This document shows, one piece after another, positions 17,511 through 25,621 of a stretch of DNA of 39,640 bases. Within the stretch, counting starts at the first letter, position 1. Each line of letters begins with the position of its first letter. The stretch is from Leptolyngbyaceae cyanobacterium M33_DOE_097. GTDB taxonomy: Bacteria; Cyanobacteriota; Cyanobacteriia; Leptolyngbyales; Leptolyngbyaceae. Where the stretch lies: assembly GCA_015296075.1 (NCBI GenBank), contig DVDV01000436.1, positions 1 to 39,640 of the forward strand, given 5' to 3'. The notes beneath the pieces are model-generated. The model made no database searches and was not told the DNA's origin. It saw only the letters and a list, made by a program, of their open reading frames with translations. Position numbers and translations under genes: made by a program.

Positions 17511-18128
17511 TTAAGCCCCTTCAAAAATGGCGACAACGGCAAACACCAAAAATAATACTCCACCGATCGCCGTTACAGCCCGTTCTGAAACTTTTCCGGC
17601 AATTAGACAGCCGCCCCACACCGCAATTAAGGCACAGATCGTATGGCCCAAAATCGCTCCCAGTGTGACCCCAACGGCATTGTTAGCAGCTGCCAGTGTG
17701 ATCGTGGCAATTTGGGTGCGATCGCCCCACTCAGCCAAAAAAGTCAAAATAAAGCTTTCAAATAGAATCGCCCAATGACTGCGATGGCCCTTCAGTTTTT
17801 TCTCACCCAGCTCAACCGCTTCTTTCGCTTCACCCACTACCTCATCGGTAGCTGATGCCGACATGCGACTGGCTTCGTAGAGAAGTTTTAACCCAAAGAA
17901 GAGAAATAAACTAATCGCTGCGTAATGGGTGTAGGCTTTGGGCAGAAATGAAAAAACTTGCCCAATCGCGACAGATAGCAATGTCATAGCTGCCAATGCT
18001 GCAACAACTCCCGCCAAAACCAAATGGCGTGGGTGCCGCATCGACAAAATCATCGCGATAAAGAATGTCTTATCGCCCAGTTCTGAAATTGTAATCAGTA
18101 ATAAGCCTGCGGTAAAAGCGCTTAGCAC
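17511..18128 (-). CDS. mnx: UPF0016/GDT1-family manganese exporter (Mnx-like)
   Basis: This 205-residue membrane protein belongs to the TMEM165/GDT1 (UPF0016) family. Its two symmetric halves carry the family signature E-x-G-D-(K/R)-T: E-L-G-D-K-T at residues 16-21 and E-W-G-D-R-T at 133-138. About six transmembrane segments are evident, split by a charged linker (about 90-118). Cyanobacterial homologues such as Synechocystis Mnx export Mn2+ from the cytoplasm toward the thylakoid lumen. The start is GTG at 18128 with GAGGAG 8 nt upstream. The leader contains a yybP-ykoY manganese riboswitch aptamer at about 18225-18367, which independently supports manganese as the substrate and explains the regulation. 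The CDF gene follows on the same strand. Confidence 0.92.
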   Translation of the reverse strand: MLSAFTAGLLLITISELGDKTFFIAMILSMRHPRHLVLAGVVAALAAMTLLSVAIGQVFSFLPKAYTHYAAISLFLFFGLKLLYEASRMSASATDEVVGEAKEAVELGEKKLKGHRSHWAILFESFILTFLAEWGDRTQIATITLAAANNAVGVTLGAILGHTICALIAVWGGCLIAGKVSERAVTAIGGVLFLVFAVVAIFEGA

Positions 18129-18136
18129 GGGTTAGA

Positions 18137-18167
18137 CTCCTCAGAGATTGGCAGTTAAGGATCTGAG
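18137..18167 (-). promoter_or_regulatory. mnx: Candidate expression platform of the manganese riboswitch
   Basis: CTCAGA (complement of 18162-18167) can pair with TCTGAG (complement of 18140-18145), which shares three bases with the GAGGAG ribosome site of mnx (18137-18142). This hairpin would hide part of the site, suggesting translational control in which metal binding to the upstream aptamer exposes it. No intrinsic terminator with a T-run lies between aptamer and gene. The pairing was found by eye; folding energies were not computed. Confidence 0.45.
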
Positions 18168-18224
18168 TGAGCCTGGGGCAGCGTGCAAACACTTCACCAA
18201 GCCCACATCAAATGTGAACTTTGT

Positions 18225-18367
18225 GAAGGTCTCGCTTCTCAAGCTTGAATGCTTGGCCAACGATTTAAAGACCAAGCAAAAATCAAATCTTGCTACCCAA
18301 ACCAGGCAAACGCCAGTATGTTGACTTGGGTGACTGGTTAATTCGCAACCAGCAGCTACTCCCCTTC
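18225..18367 (-). ncRNA. yybP-ykoY manganese riboswitch
   Basis: Read on the minus strand the aptamer opens with GAAGGGGAGTAGCTG (from 18367), the conserved first element of the yybP-ykoY family, and closes with GCGAGACCTTC (ending at 18225), the conserved last element. The ends GAAGG and CCTTC pair as P1. Between them are a CTGGTT/AACCAG hairpin and a longer ACCCAA/TTTGGGT arm, plus a further helix around GCTTGG. The family senses Mn2+ and controls manganese exporters, including UPF0016 genes, exactly as found downstream here. The apparent 88-residue ORF at 18141-18407 overlaps this RNA and is not credible. Confidence 0.9.
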
Positions 18368-18449
18368 GAAACACCCTCACAATACAAGAAAAAATATTGA
18401 TTTGCAACTGTTGAATACACTGCTACATAACCCTTCTAACAAAAACCTT

Positions 18450-18479
18450 TTCACTTTTAATTCACTTTCATTTCACTTT
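18450..18479. promoter_or_regulatory. Three 8-mer repeats in 11-bp phase
   Basis: TTCACTTT occurs exactly at 18450-18457, 18461-18468 and 18472-18479, separated by TAA and CAT. Three 8-mers with 3-bp spacers is the layout of the cyanobacterial Pho box and of other OmpR/PhoB-type sites, although the 8-mer itself differs from the known Pho-box consensus. It lies between the mnx leader and the b561-type gene and could serve either. The protein that binds is unknown. Confidence 0.5.
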
Positions 18480-18610
18480 TTTCTCATAATTAAATATACT
18501 TTTTCGTTAACTTATTATGCTAAGAAATGAACTGAAAACACTCAACACAAGCGATCGCTCACCTGTGTTGAGATAAGTGATACAAGCCGACTCGCACCTC
18601 AAAGCTAAAA

Positions 18611-19318
18611 ATGAAATCGACTCAACCTTACCAACCCCTCCTCCTGCGGATTTTGCATGGGCTGACAGGTCTGTTTTTGGTGGCCGCAATCCTCACTGCC
18701 TTCTGGACTTACGACACCTACGATGGACGCTGGGGAAGAATTCCACTCCCCACTTATCAAGAGATTGAAGGCATTCATGGCACGTTTGGCTTGTACACTT
18801 TGCTGATCTTTCCTGCTTTTGTGGTGTATGCCTTTCACCGGGGGCAACGGCGGTTAGTGCAGACTGACTCACTTGCGAGCCTGACCCAGGTAGGCCAACC
18901 GGCTTGGTGGTATACGCTCAACCGTGTGACAAATACCTTTGCGCTGCTTGCCCTCACCTTTGCTCTCTTTACGGGCAAGATGATGGATGAAACCTGGCTA
19001 CCTAAGGGGGAATTAAATCATGCCTGGTACTATGCGCATTTGATTGGCTGGGTGGTGATGGTTGCCGCGATCGCCCTGCATCTGCTGATGAATGCCAAAG
19101 TCGGTGGTGCGCCCCTGCTCCTCTCTATGCTGAGCTGGAAATTTCGGGCCAACGACAGTCCTAAACTCTGGATGACTCATATTTCCGCATGGTGGTCAAC
19201 GGTTCAGCAAGGGGGTTGGTCAACCTGGTTCCAGTCACCTCGCCTCCTCCTGGTACTAGAACTCTTGATTCTGCTCAGCATCGTCGCCGCTTGGATCACT
19301 CCCCTGTTCAAGTCGTAG
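18611..19318 (+). CDS. Cytochrome b561-type membrane protein
   Basis: This 235-residue protein has about five hydrophobic segments (near 11-31, 56-75, 106-122, 140-160 and 211-231). It resembles the cytochrome b/b6 domain (b561, Ni-Fe hydrogenase b-type) proteins that carry two b hemes across the membrane. Possible heme ligands are His16 (R-I-L-H-G-L-T-G), His56 (G-I-H-G-T-F-G), His143 (Y-A-H-L-I-G-W) and His157 (A-L-H-L-L-M), two on each pair of helices. An electron-transfer role at the plasma or thylakoid membrane is likely, but no partner dehydrogenase is adjacent. No clear ribosome site precedes the ATG. It lies between two metal-export units, converging with coaR only 18 bp away; whether it takes part in metal homeostasis, for example as a metal reductase, is open. 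Confidence 0.75.
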   Translation: MKSTQPYQPLLLRILHGLTGLFLVAAILTAFWTYDTYDGRWGRIPLPTYQEIEGIHGTFGLYTLLIFPAFVVYAFHRGQRRLVQTDSLASLTQVGQPAWWYTLNRVTNTFALLALTFALFTGKMMDETWLPKGELNHAWYYAHLIGWVVMVAAIALHLLMNAKVGGAPLLLSMLSWKFRANDSPKLWMTHISAWWSTVQQGGWSTWFQSPRLLLVLELLILLSIVAAWITPLFKS

Positions 19319-19336
19319 AAACTGGCAGGTACAATC

Positions 19337-20449
19337 CTAAATCTTGGTCAGATAGCAATGGCAATCTGGCTTCTCAATCAACGTCTCAACCAATGCGTTG
19401 AGCGATACAGCGGCCAACAGTCCACCGCCCAGGCTACCCTGAATCGTGATGTAGGGCGATCGCGCTTCCATGAGCCGCCGTTTTGCCGCCGGAGCGTGGC
19501 TAAACCCAATCGGCATCCCAATCACTAACGCGGGTTGCAGTCGTCCCTGCTCGATCAACTTGCAGACTGTGAGCAGCACCGAAGGCGCATAGCCAATTAC
19601 CAGGACACACCCCGGTAAAAGGTGGTGTAATCGCTGTTGCCACCGCTGCTGTTGCCAAAATGCCTGCTCAGCTTCATGAGCCGCTGTAATATGGGGGTCA
19701 TCGATTAGCACCTCAACCGAACACCCCAAATGGGCTAATCGCGTCTGGTCGATCGCCGCTGCGACCGCAGGCACATCCACAACCACAGGACAACCTGCTT
19801 GAAGCGACTCTCTGGCTGTCGCGATCGCCGTTTGACTCAACCGGACAAAATGGATCAGACTCACATCGCCACAGGCCAGCACGAGTTGGTGCAGCAGATG
19901 AATAGTGATCTCGGAGTAGGTTGACAAATCGGGCAGCAAGCGTTGCAACGACTCTTGAAAGGCTTCTGGATGGGTGGTTATCTCTGCATCTAGATTGCTC
20001 CAAAGTTGATCGAGTTGCCCTAACCCTGCTTGAGCATCGACATCTAACTGCTTCAGTTGCGCCAGCGCTTCGGCCTGTCTAATTTGGCAATCGAGATCGC
20101 GGCCCAGTAAACCTTCCAACGCTGATGCCGTTTGACGCAAACGCGTGATCTGTTGAATCACCGAACGATATTGCTGCTGTAACTGCGCCATTAACGTTGG
20201 GTCGAGGGTTGCCTCCGCGTGGCTATCCAAAAGCTGCTGGATATGCGACAACTGAAACCCCTGCTGTTTGAGCGCCATAATCCGCTGCAGGCGTTGCACA
20301 TCGTGCTGGGTGTAAAGCCGATAGTTTCCCTTTGAACGCGGTACAGGCGGCAGCAACCCCAACGTGTGATAGTGCCGCACCATGCGCGGAGTCACGCCAC
20401 CCCCAACCGCATCCGTCAATTCCTTAATCGTTAACTGCTCAGTCTTCAT
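19337..20449 (-). CDS. coaR: Cobalt-sensing regulator CoaR (MerR fused to precorrin isomerase-like domain)
   Basis: This 370-residue protein has a MerR DNA-binding domain (T-P-R-M-V-R-H-Y-H-T-L-G-L-L and N-Y-R-L-Y in the first ~45 residues) and coiled coil to about 145, fused to a domain related to precorrin-8X methylmutase (CbiC/CobH) over about 165-360, with G-M-P-I-G-F-S-H-A-P-A-A-K and the G-S-L-G-G-G-L-L-A-A-V motif. The last residues contain Cys363-His364-Cys365, the motif required for cobalt sensing in Synechocystis CoaR. In that organism CoaR activates coaT in response to cobalt, probably also sensing tetrapyrrole intermediates. Here it diverges from coaT across an 82-bp gap with the expected operator (20468-20502). 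All hallmark features and the length match. Confidence 0.95.
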   Translation of the reverse strand: MKTEQLTIKELTDAVGGGVTPRMVRHYHTLGLLPPVPRSKGNYRLYTQHDVQRLQRIMALKQQGFQLSHIQQLLDSHAEATLDPTLMAQLQQQYRSVIQQITRLRQTASALEGLLGRDLDCQIRQAEALAQLKQLDVDAQAGLGQLDQLWSNLDAEITTHPEAFQESLQRLLPDLSTYSEITIHLLHQLVLACGDVSLIHFVRLSQTAIATARESLQAGCPVVVDVPAVAAAIDQTRLAHLGCSVEVLIDDPHITAAHEAEQAFWQQQRWQQRLHHLLPGCVLVIGYAPSVLLTVCKLIEQGRLQPALVIGMPIGFSHAPAAKRRLMEARSPYITIQGSLGGGLLAAVSLNALVETLIEKPDCHCYLTKI

Positions 20450-20467
20450 CCTCCCAGCTTACTCGAA

Positions 20468-20502
20468 ACATTGACATTGACACTAATGTCAATGTTTAAG
20501 GT
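20468..20502 (+). promoter_or_regulatory. CoaR operator and coaT promoter
   Basis: The plus-strand -35 TTGACA (20471-20476) and -10 TAAGGT (20497-20502) are separated by 20 bp, as expected of MerR-family activated promoters. Two overlapping dyads are present: 10-bp arms ACATTGACAT/ATGTCAATGT (20468-20477 and 20486-20495) and a 7-4-7 dyad ATTGACA-CTAA-TGTCAAT (20476-20493). Position and spacing match the known design of the Synechocystis coaT promoter. Confidence 0.88.
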
Positions 20503-20531
20503 GAAAGAGTCCGACTTTCACACTTTCAGTT

Positions 20532-22454
20532 ATGGTTTCTGTTACGTCAGATCACCCACGTTCAACCAACCTGCTTAAGGAGCATCCTGATGCGGTAGCC
20601 GCGATCGCTTGTGCGCTGCTCGTGTTGATCGGCTGGCAATCCTTGAACCTTGGCTGGGTGGGAGCCGCGCTTTTAATTCTGACGGCTGCCTATGTCGTTG
20701 GCGGGTTTGAGAGCGCCCGCGAAGGGTTAACAACGCTGGTTCAAGAAAAAGAACTTGATGTCGATCTGCTGATGATTGTGGCGGCTTTGGGTGCGGCTTG
20801 TTTAGGACTTTGGCGGCGAGAATATCACTTGATTGTGGATGGTGCCGTTCTAATTTTGATTTTTGCTATCAGTGGGGCTTTAGAAGGCTATGCCATGCAG
20901 CGCACCGATCGCAATATTCGCAGCTTGATGAGTTTGACGGCCGATACCGCGCGTCTGGTGCGGAACGGGCAAGAACAAATCATTCCAGTTGCTCAGCTAC
21001 AGGTTGGCGATCACGTTTTGGTCAAACCGGGAGAGCTGGTTCCGGCGGATGGTTTGGTTTTTGAGGGACACAGTACCCTCAACCAGGCGTCAATCACGGG
21101 TGAATCCATTCCTGTTGAAAAGGCGATCGGGGATGAAGTCTTTGCTGGCACGCTGAATGGACAGGGGGCACTGCGCCTCAAAATTCATCAACCGCCTGAA
21201 AGCAGCTTGATTCAACGCGTGATTCGGCTGGTGCAGCAAGCCCAAACCGAGGCACCACCCTCTCAACAATTTATCGAGCGGTTTGAGCGCGGATATGCCA
21301 AGGTGATTGTGCTGACGGGGCTTTTGTTGGGCACGTTGCCCCCATTTATCTTGGGTTGGAGCTGGGAGGAGACGATTTATCGTGCCCTGATCTTTTTGGT
21401 GGTGGCGTCACCCTGTGCGTTGATGGCGTCGATTATGCCAGCCTTGCTGTCAGGAATTGCCAATGGGGCACGTCATGGCATTTTGTTTAAGAATGGGGCG
21501 CAGTTAGAGCGGATGGGGCGCGTTAGGGCGATCGCCTTTGACAAAACCGGAACCTTAACCACGGGCAAACTCGAAGTGGTCGATCTACTGTCAACGTCCA
21601 CCACCGACCAGCTGCTGCAAGTAGCGGCAGCATTAGAGCGTTTGTCTGAGCATCCCATCGGGGAGGCGATCGTGCAGGCTGCTCAACAACAGCAGTTGGC
21701 TGGAGTGTCAGCCGTCAACGGTCAGGCGCACGCAGGACAGGGCATCACAGGGGAACTCGCGGGGCAAATGGCTGTGGTGGGTAAAGCGGCTTTTGTCACG
21801 GCACAGGTAGACCAGGTTGCCGAAACCTTGCTCCAGCAGAGCCAGCAATGGGAAGCCGCAGGAAAAACGGTCGTCTGGGTTGCCTATAACCAGGAAGTAT
21901 TAGGACTGATTGCCGTTGCCGATACGGTGCGACCTGCTGCTGCTGCCGCGATCGCCCAGTTAAAAAAACTTGGTGTGGAACAGATTGTCATGCTAACAGG
22001 CGATAACACACGTACCGCACATGGTATCGCTGAACAGATTGGAGTCGATCAGGTCTATGCGGAGTTGTTGCCCGAAGATAAAGTAGAAGTAATTTGCCAG
22101 TTACAAAAGCAATATCAAATGGTGGCGATGGTGGGTGATGGGATTAATGATGCACCTGCACTCGCGCAAGCCTCGGTTGGAATTGCAATGGGATCCGCAG
22201 GCAGTGATGTGGCGCTAGAAACAGCGGATATTGTCTTAATGGGCGATCGCCTGGAGCGATTAGAACACGCGATTCGGTTAGGGCGTCGCGCTCAAGCTGT
22301 TGTCAAGCAAAATATTGTGTTTGCCCTGAGTTTTGTGATGATCCTACTTGTTCTTAATTTTGCAGGCAGCATTACTCTACCCTTCGGCGTTTTAGGGCAT
22401 GAAGGCTCAACGGTGGTTGTGACCCTAAGTGGGCTGCGCTTACTCAGAAGCTAG
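20532..22454 (+). CDS. coaT: Cobalt-exporting P1B-type ATPase CoaT
   Basis: This 640-residue P-type ATPase lacks an N-terminal HMA domain and has the S-P-C motif (Ser293-Cys295, V-A-S-P-C-A-L-M-A-S) in place of C-P-C, both marks of the P1B-4 group that exports Co2+ and related metals. The actuator T-G-E-S-I-P, phosphorylation site Asp337 in D-K-T-G-T-L-T, nucleotide-binding S-E-H-P-I-G-E-A and hinge [11 protein letters not shown] are all present. Only about six membrane segments are evident, as usual for this group. It is transcribed divergently from coaR through the promoter at 20468-20502. No clear Shine-Dalgarno lies before the ATG at 20532. The stop codon is the first triplet of the second copy of the 51-bp repeat. 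Confidence 0.95.
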   Translation: MVSVTSDHPRSTNLLKEHPDAVAAIACALLVLIGWQSLNLGWVGAALLILTAAYVVGGFESAREGLTTLVQEKELDVDLLMIVAALGAACLGLWRREYHLIVDGAVLILIFAISGALEGYAMQRTDRNIRSLMSLTADTARLVRNGQEQIIPVAQLQVGDHVLVKPGELVPADGLVFEGHSTLNQASITGESIPVEKAIGDEVFAGTLNGQGALRLKIHQPPESSLIQRVIRLVQQAQTEAPPSQQFIERFERGYAKVIVLTGLLLGTLPPFILGWSWEETIYRALIFLVVASPCALMASIMPALLSGIANGARHGILFKNGAQLERMGRVRAIAFDKTGTLTTGKLEVVDLLSTSTTDQLLQVAAALERLSEHPIGEAIVQAAQQQQLAGVSAVNGQAHAGQGITGELAGQMAVVGKAAFVTAQVDQVAETLLQQSQQWEAAGKTVVWVAYNQEVLGLIAVADTVRPAAAAAIAQLKKLGVEQIVMLTGDNTRTAHGIAEQIGVDQVYAELLPEDKVEVICQLQKQYQMVAMVGDGINDAPALAQASVGIAMGSAGSDVALETADIVLMGDRLERLEHAIRLGRRAQAVVKQNIVFALSFVMILLVLNFAGSITLPFGVLGHEGSTVVVTLSGLRLLRS

Positions 22455-22502
22455 TGGTCTGCCAAGCCAACTTCGCCAGGTAGAAAAAACAAATGACGAA
22501 TG
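22452..22502. repeat. 51-bp dispersed repeat, copy 2
   Basis: This is the partner of 17459-17509 in the same plus-strand orientation. It begins with the coaT stop codon TAG. In both copies the element abuts the end of a metal-exporter gene, although those genes run in opposite directions. Confidence 0.75.
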
Positions 22503-22741
22503 ACTCAGTCATTATCAACTCTGCAAAGTTCTTTGGGTGAACTACAATCCATAGAGCGTCGAATGCTGGGCACCTCCGGTTGGGGAAGATTGAGATCGCC
22601 ACTGCTCAATCCTTGACTTCCAGACTGAGAAAAAGTGCAGAGAGTGAGAATCCCCTGCACTTCGACTTCACAATCAAGCGATCGCAATACCATCATCTGC
22701 CAGTGATCGCCGATTGGAGTGAATGTTTCTTTTGAAAAAGC

Positions 22742-23818
22742 TCAGGCGGCTGAAATCAAAGCTCCAAAGGGGACAAATTGATTTTTAGCATAACCATAGA
22801 CGCGATCAAACGCAGTAATGCCTTGGGATAAGGTGGTTGCTTGTTGATCATCAAGAATGGGACTCTCAATCAGTTGTTGCAATTTAGTACGAAACTCAGG
22901 GTAGTGGAGCCTTGTCTCTTCTTGCAAATAAGTGACCCGATGACTTGGATCAGTCACTCCCTGGCACAAATACTCTAACGATGGAATGTCATAGGCCCAG
23001 TCTGAAGGATCATAAGCATTAATCAACAATCTCATCAACAGCAGCCGGAAGTAGCTGTCTTCGTAAGGGGCTTTATGTTGTTGAAAGCGGCGGTAGGTAC
23101 TGGTGACATGATTAAAATGAACAAATCCCCATTCCTTTTCATGCCGAGTGATCCGATTCGGTTGGGTCTGGTACTGAGTCCAAAGCATCATGTCGAATGA
23201 ATGCAGCTCTCCCAGTGCCAATTCATAGTGTGCCCGATGTTCCCAAGGCTCAAAGCTTTTAGCCCAGTTCACATCAAACATCAGTTCCCAAGTCGCAACG
23301 ATGTGGTCTACACCATTTTCTTTAAACCAAGGATCCCAGACTTCGCTGACCCCCATACACGCAACCTGTTTTTCGACACAGCTTTCGTAGTGCTTTTTCA
23401 GCAGATCAGGCTCCAGTAGAAACAGGTCAACATCGTGTAAAAGACAGTAATTTGTTCTGGATGCTTCAATTCCTCTAATTAGCTGATGCCAACAGTTATT
23501 AAATGGGTTTCTGTGATAGCGATTCAGTAGCATTTCCAGAGGTTGAAACTTGGCTACTCGCACTGGGCTGACCGAGTAATCTTTTGACCAGGTTTTAACT
23601 AACTCTGTAAATCCTCGCTTGAGCTGGCTGTCGGGTACTACAATTGTTTCTACAAGATGTTCAGAATTTTGTTTGGCACAAACATCTAACGCAATTTTTA
23701 GAAAAAAAGGCAGATCGCCAGGGGTTTGCATGATAATGCTGTAACCATCGGCGACAGCTTCGGGAGATTTTTCCCACTTAGAATAAAAGAACTTATAGAA
23801 ATCGTTGAGTTTCATCAT
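22742..23818 (-). CDS. Glycosyltransferase-like protein with DVD motif
   Basis: This 358-residue soluble protein looks like a GT-A-fold nucleotide-sugar transferase. An N-terminal segment S-I-I-M-Q-T-P-G-D-L-P-F-F-L-K-I-A-L-D-V is followed by a beta-strand and metal-binding motif H-D-V-D-L-F-L-L-E-P-D, with Asp129-Val-Asp131 as the DXD equivalent. A later W-G-F-V-H-F-N-H stretch may complete the active site. I cannot assign a CAZy family, and the substrate is unknown. It is the last gene of the leftward glycan cluster, 206 bp after a GT4 gene. No clear ribosome site precedes the ATG at 23818. The frame stays open for 78 more sense codons after the TGA stop (down to 22505), which is unusual (see findings). 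Confidence 0.6.
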   Translation of the reverse strand: MMKLNDFYKFFYSKWEKSPEAVADGYSIIMQTPGDLPFFLKIALDVCAKQNSEHLVETIVVPDSQLKRGFTELVKTWSKDYSVSPVRVAKFQPLEMLLNRYHRNPFNNCWHQLIRGIEASRTNYCLLHDVDLFLLEPDLLKKHYESCVEKQVACMGVSEVWDPWFKENGVDHIVATWELMFDVNWAKSFEPWEHRAHYELALGELHSFDMMLWTQYQTQPNRITRHEKEWGFVHFNHVTSTYRRFQQHKAPYEDSYFRLLLMRLLINAYDPSDWAYDIPSLEYLCQGVTDPSHRVTYLQEETRLHYPEFRTKLQQLIESPILDDQQATTLSQGITAFDRVYGYAKNQFVPFGALISAA

Positions 23819-23979
23819 TTTGTCTGCAAGATATTGTCTAGTGGTTTACAAGTTGACTTGAATCAGTACGAAGTGGAGACAGTTCTTATTTGGATAGCGA
23901 GATCGCGGCTCTCAGTCAGATGGGATCAAGAGACACTTGATCTAAAAGCGCAGGGTAAGCTTTTAGGGCTGCTCGACTG

Positions 23980-24001
23980 ACTTCCAGACTGCCCTGGAAG
24001 T
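23980..24001. other. Intercistronic hairpin
   Basis: The 8-bp arms ACTTCCAG (23980-23987) and CTGGAAGT (23994-24001) enclose a 6-nt loop between the GT4 gene and the DVD-type gene. There is no T-run, so it is more likely an RNA-processing or stability element than a terminator. Confidence 0.35.
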
Positions 24002-24024
24002 GGTTGAACGGAGTTGTTTTGGCT

Positions 24025-25380
24025 TCAAGCTTTTTTAGAAAATAATTTTGTGACTGTATTGGACATTGTTTGACTACTCGCGGATGTCGCCCAAAAGTCT
24101 GGTTTCTCTTGCCGTCGGCCCAAGGCCCACTCATAAATTTCTATCGTTTTTCGTGCTTTGTTTTCCCAGCTATAGTGGGTTGCTGTGAAGTCGCGACCTG
24201 CCTTGCCTAACTGTGCAATCAGACTAGGGGCTTGAACTAATGTCTCTAATTCTTGGGTGAATGATGCTGTTAACTCCTCCACATTCCCTAACGGAACTTT
24301 CACCCCACAACCGTCAGCAACACGGGTTGCAGGGCCACCATAGTTGACAGCAACACAGGCCATCCCCGACATCATTGCCAGCGTCAGCACTCCACCCCCT
24401 TGCTCGCGAATCGACGGAAACGCAAAGATCTCAGATTCACGCATTAACTGCCCGACTTGGCTTTGAGAAATCGTGCCAGTAAATTCTACGCAATCGGTTA
24501 AACCTGCTTCGGCAACGATTTGTTCCAGTCGCGATCGCTCTGGCCCATCTCCAACAATGACCAGACGGTGTTGCTGCAAAATCGGACTCGCCGCAAAGCT
24601 GCGCACCAGCACTTCTGGCATTTTGAATGGCACCAGACGACCGACAAATAAGACGGTTTGCCGCTCTTTGGCGTGGCGAACTGGCATGGTGAATACCTCT
24701 GGGTCAACCCCCCCTTCTGGAAAGTTGAAAATTTGGGGTTGGGCGATCGCGGGTAAGTCTTCACCTGTGTGCTGGTAGGCTGCAAGAATGGCTGCTGCCC
24801 GCTTATACGTTGATCGATAAAAGGGCATCCAACGATGAGCATCACGAATGAAGGTCATCCACTCTTTTTCTCTTAACAGCTCACTTGTGCATTGCTTCGG
24901 CCACTTCAACCCTCCATTTAAGGGACCGATCACAAAAGGTACAGGACACCAGCTCGCAATAGGGCTGGGAGTGGTTGGCGACATCGGGCTAACTCGATGC
25001 ACAAGGTCAAACCGTCCCGCCTTTAACTCATTCCGAAAGCGCTTCCAGGCAAGCCATTCAAATGCTAAGTAGCTGGGGTATCCCATGGCAACTTTCAAGG
25101 TCATGGCCGTATTGGGATCTCCACTCAACAAAGCTGCCAACTTGTAGAGGGGGGCTGCAATCCTTTCGGTATCTAAATAAACAACTTCTGCATTCCCCAT
25201 CCCAACTGCTTCGATGTTGGGTCGATTACGAATATGAGTAACAACCACAACATCCGCGTATTTTGATACTTGACAGATGTAGTTATAAACTAAAGCGGGT
25301 AAAGAGTGCCACTCGGGATTACAGTCATCTGCTAACATCAAAATCCGTAAGCGTTGAGCTGTTTGGTTGGGGTAAAGCAT
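24025..25380 (-). CDS. GT4-family glycosyltransferase
   Basis: With the ATG at 25380 this is 451 residues. I prefer it to the GTG at 25434 because AGGA lies 6 nt upstream. The N-terminal half (I-L-M-L-A-D-D-C-N-P) is the acceptor-binding domain, with G-P-L-N-G-G-L-K near residue 152. The C-terminal GT-B domain begins at V-L-F-V-G-R-L-V-P-F-K (about 243-253) and holds V-I-V-G-D-G-P-E-R-S and the retaining GT4 region F-P-S-I-R-E-Q-G-G-G-V-L-T-L-A-M-M-S-G. The first glutamate of the usual E-x7-E motif may be shifted here. It probably adds a sugar to a lipid-linked or surface glycan. It lies between another GT4 gene and a glycosyltransferase-like gene on the same strand. Confidence 0.9.
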   Translation of the reverse strand: MLYPNQTAQRLRILMLADDCNPEWHSLPALVYNYICQVSKYADVVVVTHIRNRPNIEAVGMGNAEVVYLDTERIAAPLYKLAALLSGDPNTAMTLKVAMGYPSYLAFEWLAWKRFRNELKAGRFDLVHRVSPMSPTTPSPIASWCPVPFVIGPLNGGLKWPKQCTSELLREKEWMTFIRDAHRWMPFYRSTYKRAAAILAAYQHTGEDLPAIAQPQIFNFPEGGVDPEVFTMPVRHAKERQTVLFVGRLVPFKMPEVLVRSFAASPILQQHRLVIVGDGPERSRLEQIVAEAGLTDCVEFTGTISQSQVGQLMRESEIFAFPSIREQGGGVLTLAMMSGMACVAVNYGGPATRVADGCGVKVPLGNVEELTASFTQELETLVQAPSLIAQLGKAGRDFTATHYSWENKARKTIEIYEWALGRRQEKPDFWATSASSQTMSNTVTKLFSKKA

Positions 25381-25621
25381 AAGGATTCCTGAATTGACTA
25401 GAGGAGTAAACAGCGTCCTGAGTTGGAGTGACACTTATCAGGCTCTAACTCAGAAAAGTACGAACATTAAAAAACACGTCTTAAATTTCAGCAAACAGTC
25501 TAAGTAAAGACTAATTTTGATTAGATAAGACGAAACAGCGAGTCAATTGAAAGAGATAGAGAATTTACGGCTGAGTCATTTGTGTGGGGCTTTGACAAAT
25601 ATTTGACTCCTCATCAAACCT

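Noticed and set aside
18141-18407. 88-residue minus-strand frame upstream of mnx
   Set aside because: It overlaps the yybP-ykoY riboswitch and its expression platform; its codons are explained by the structured RNA.
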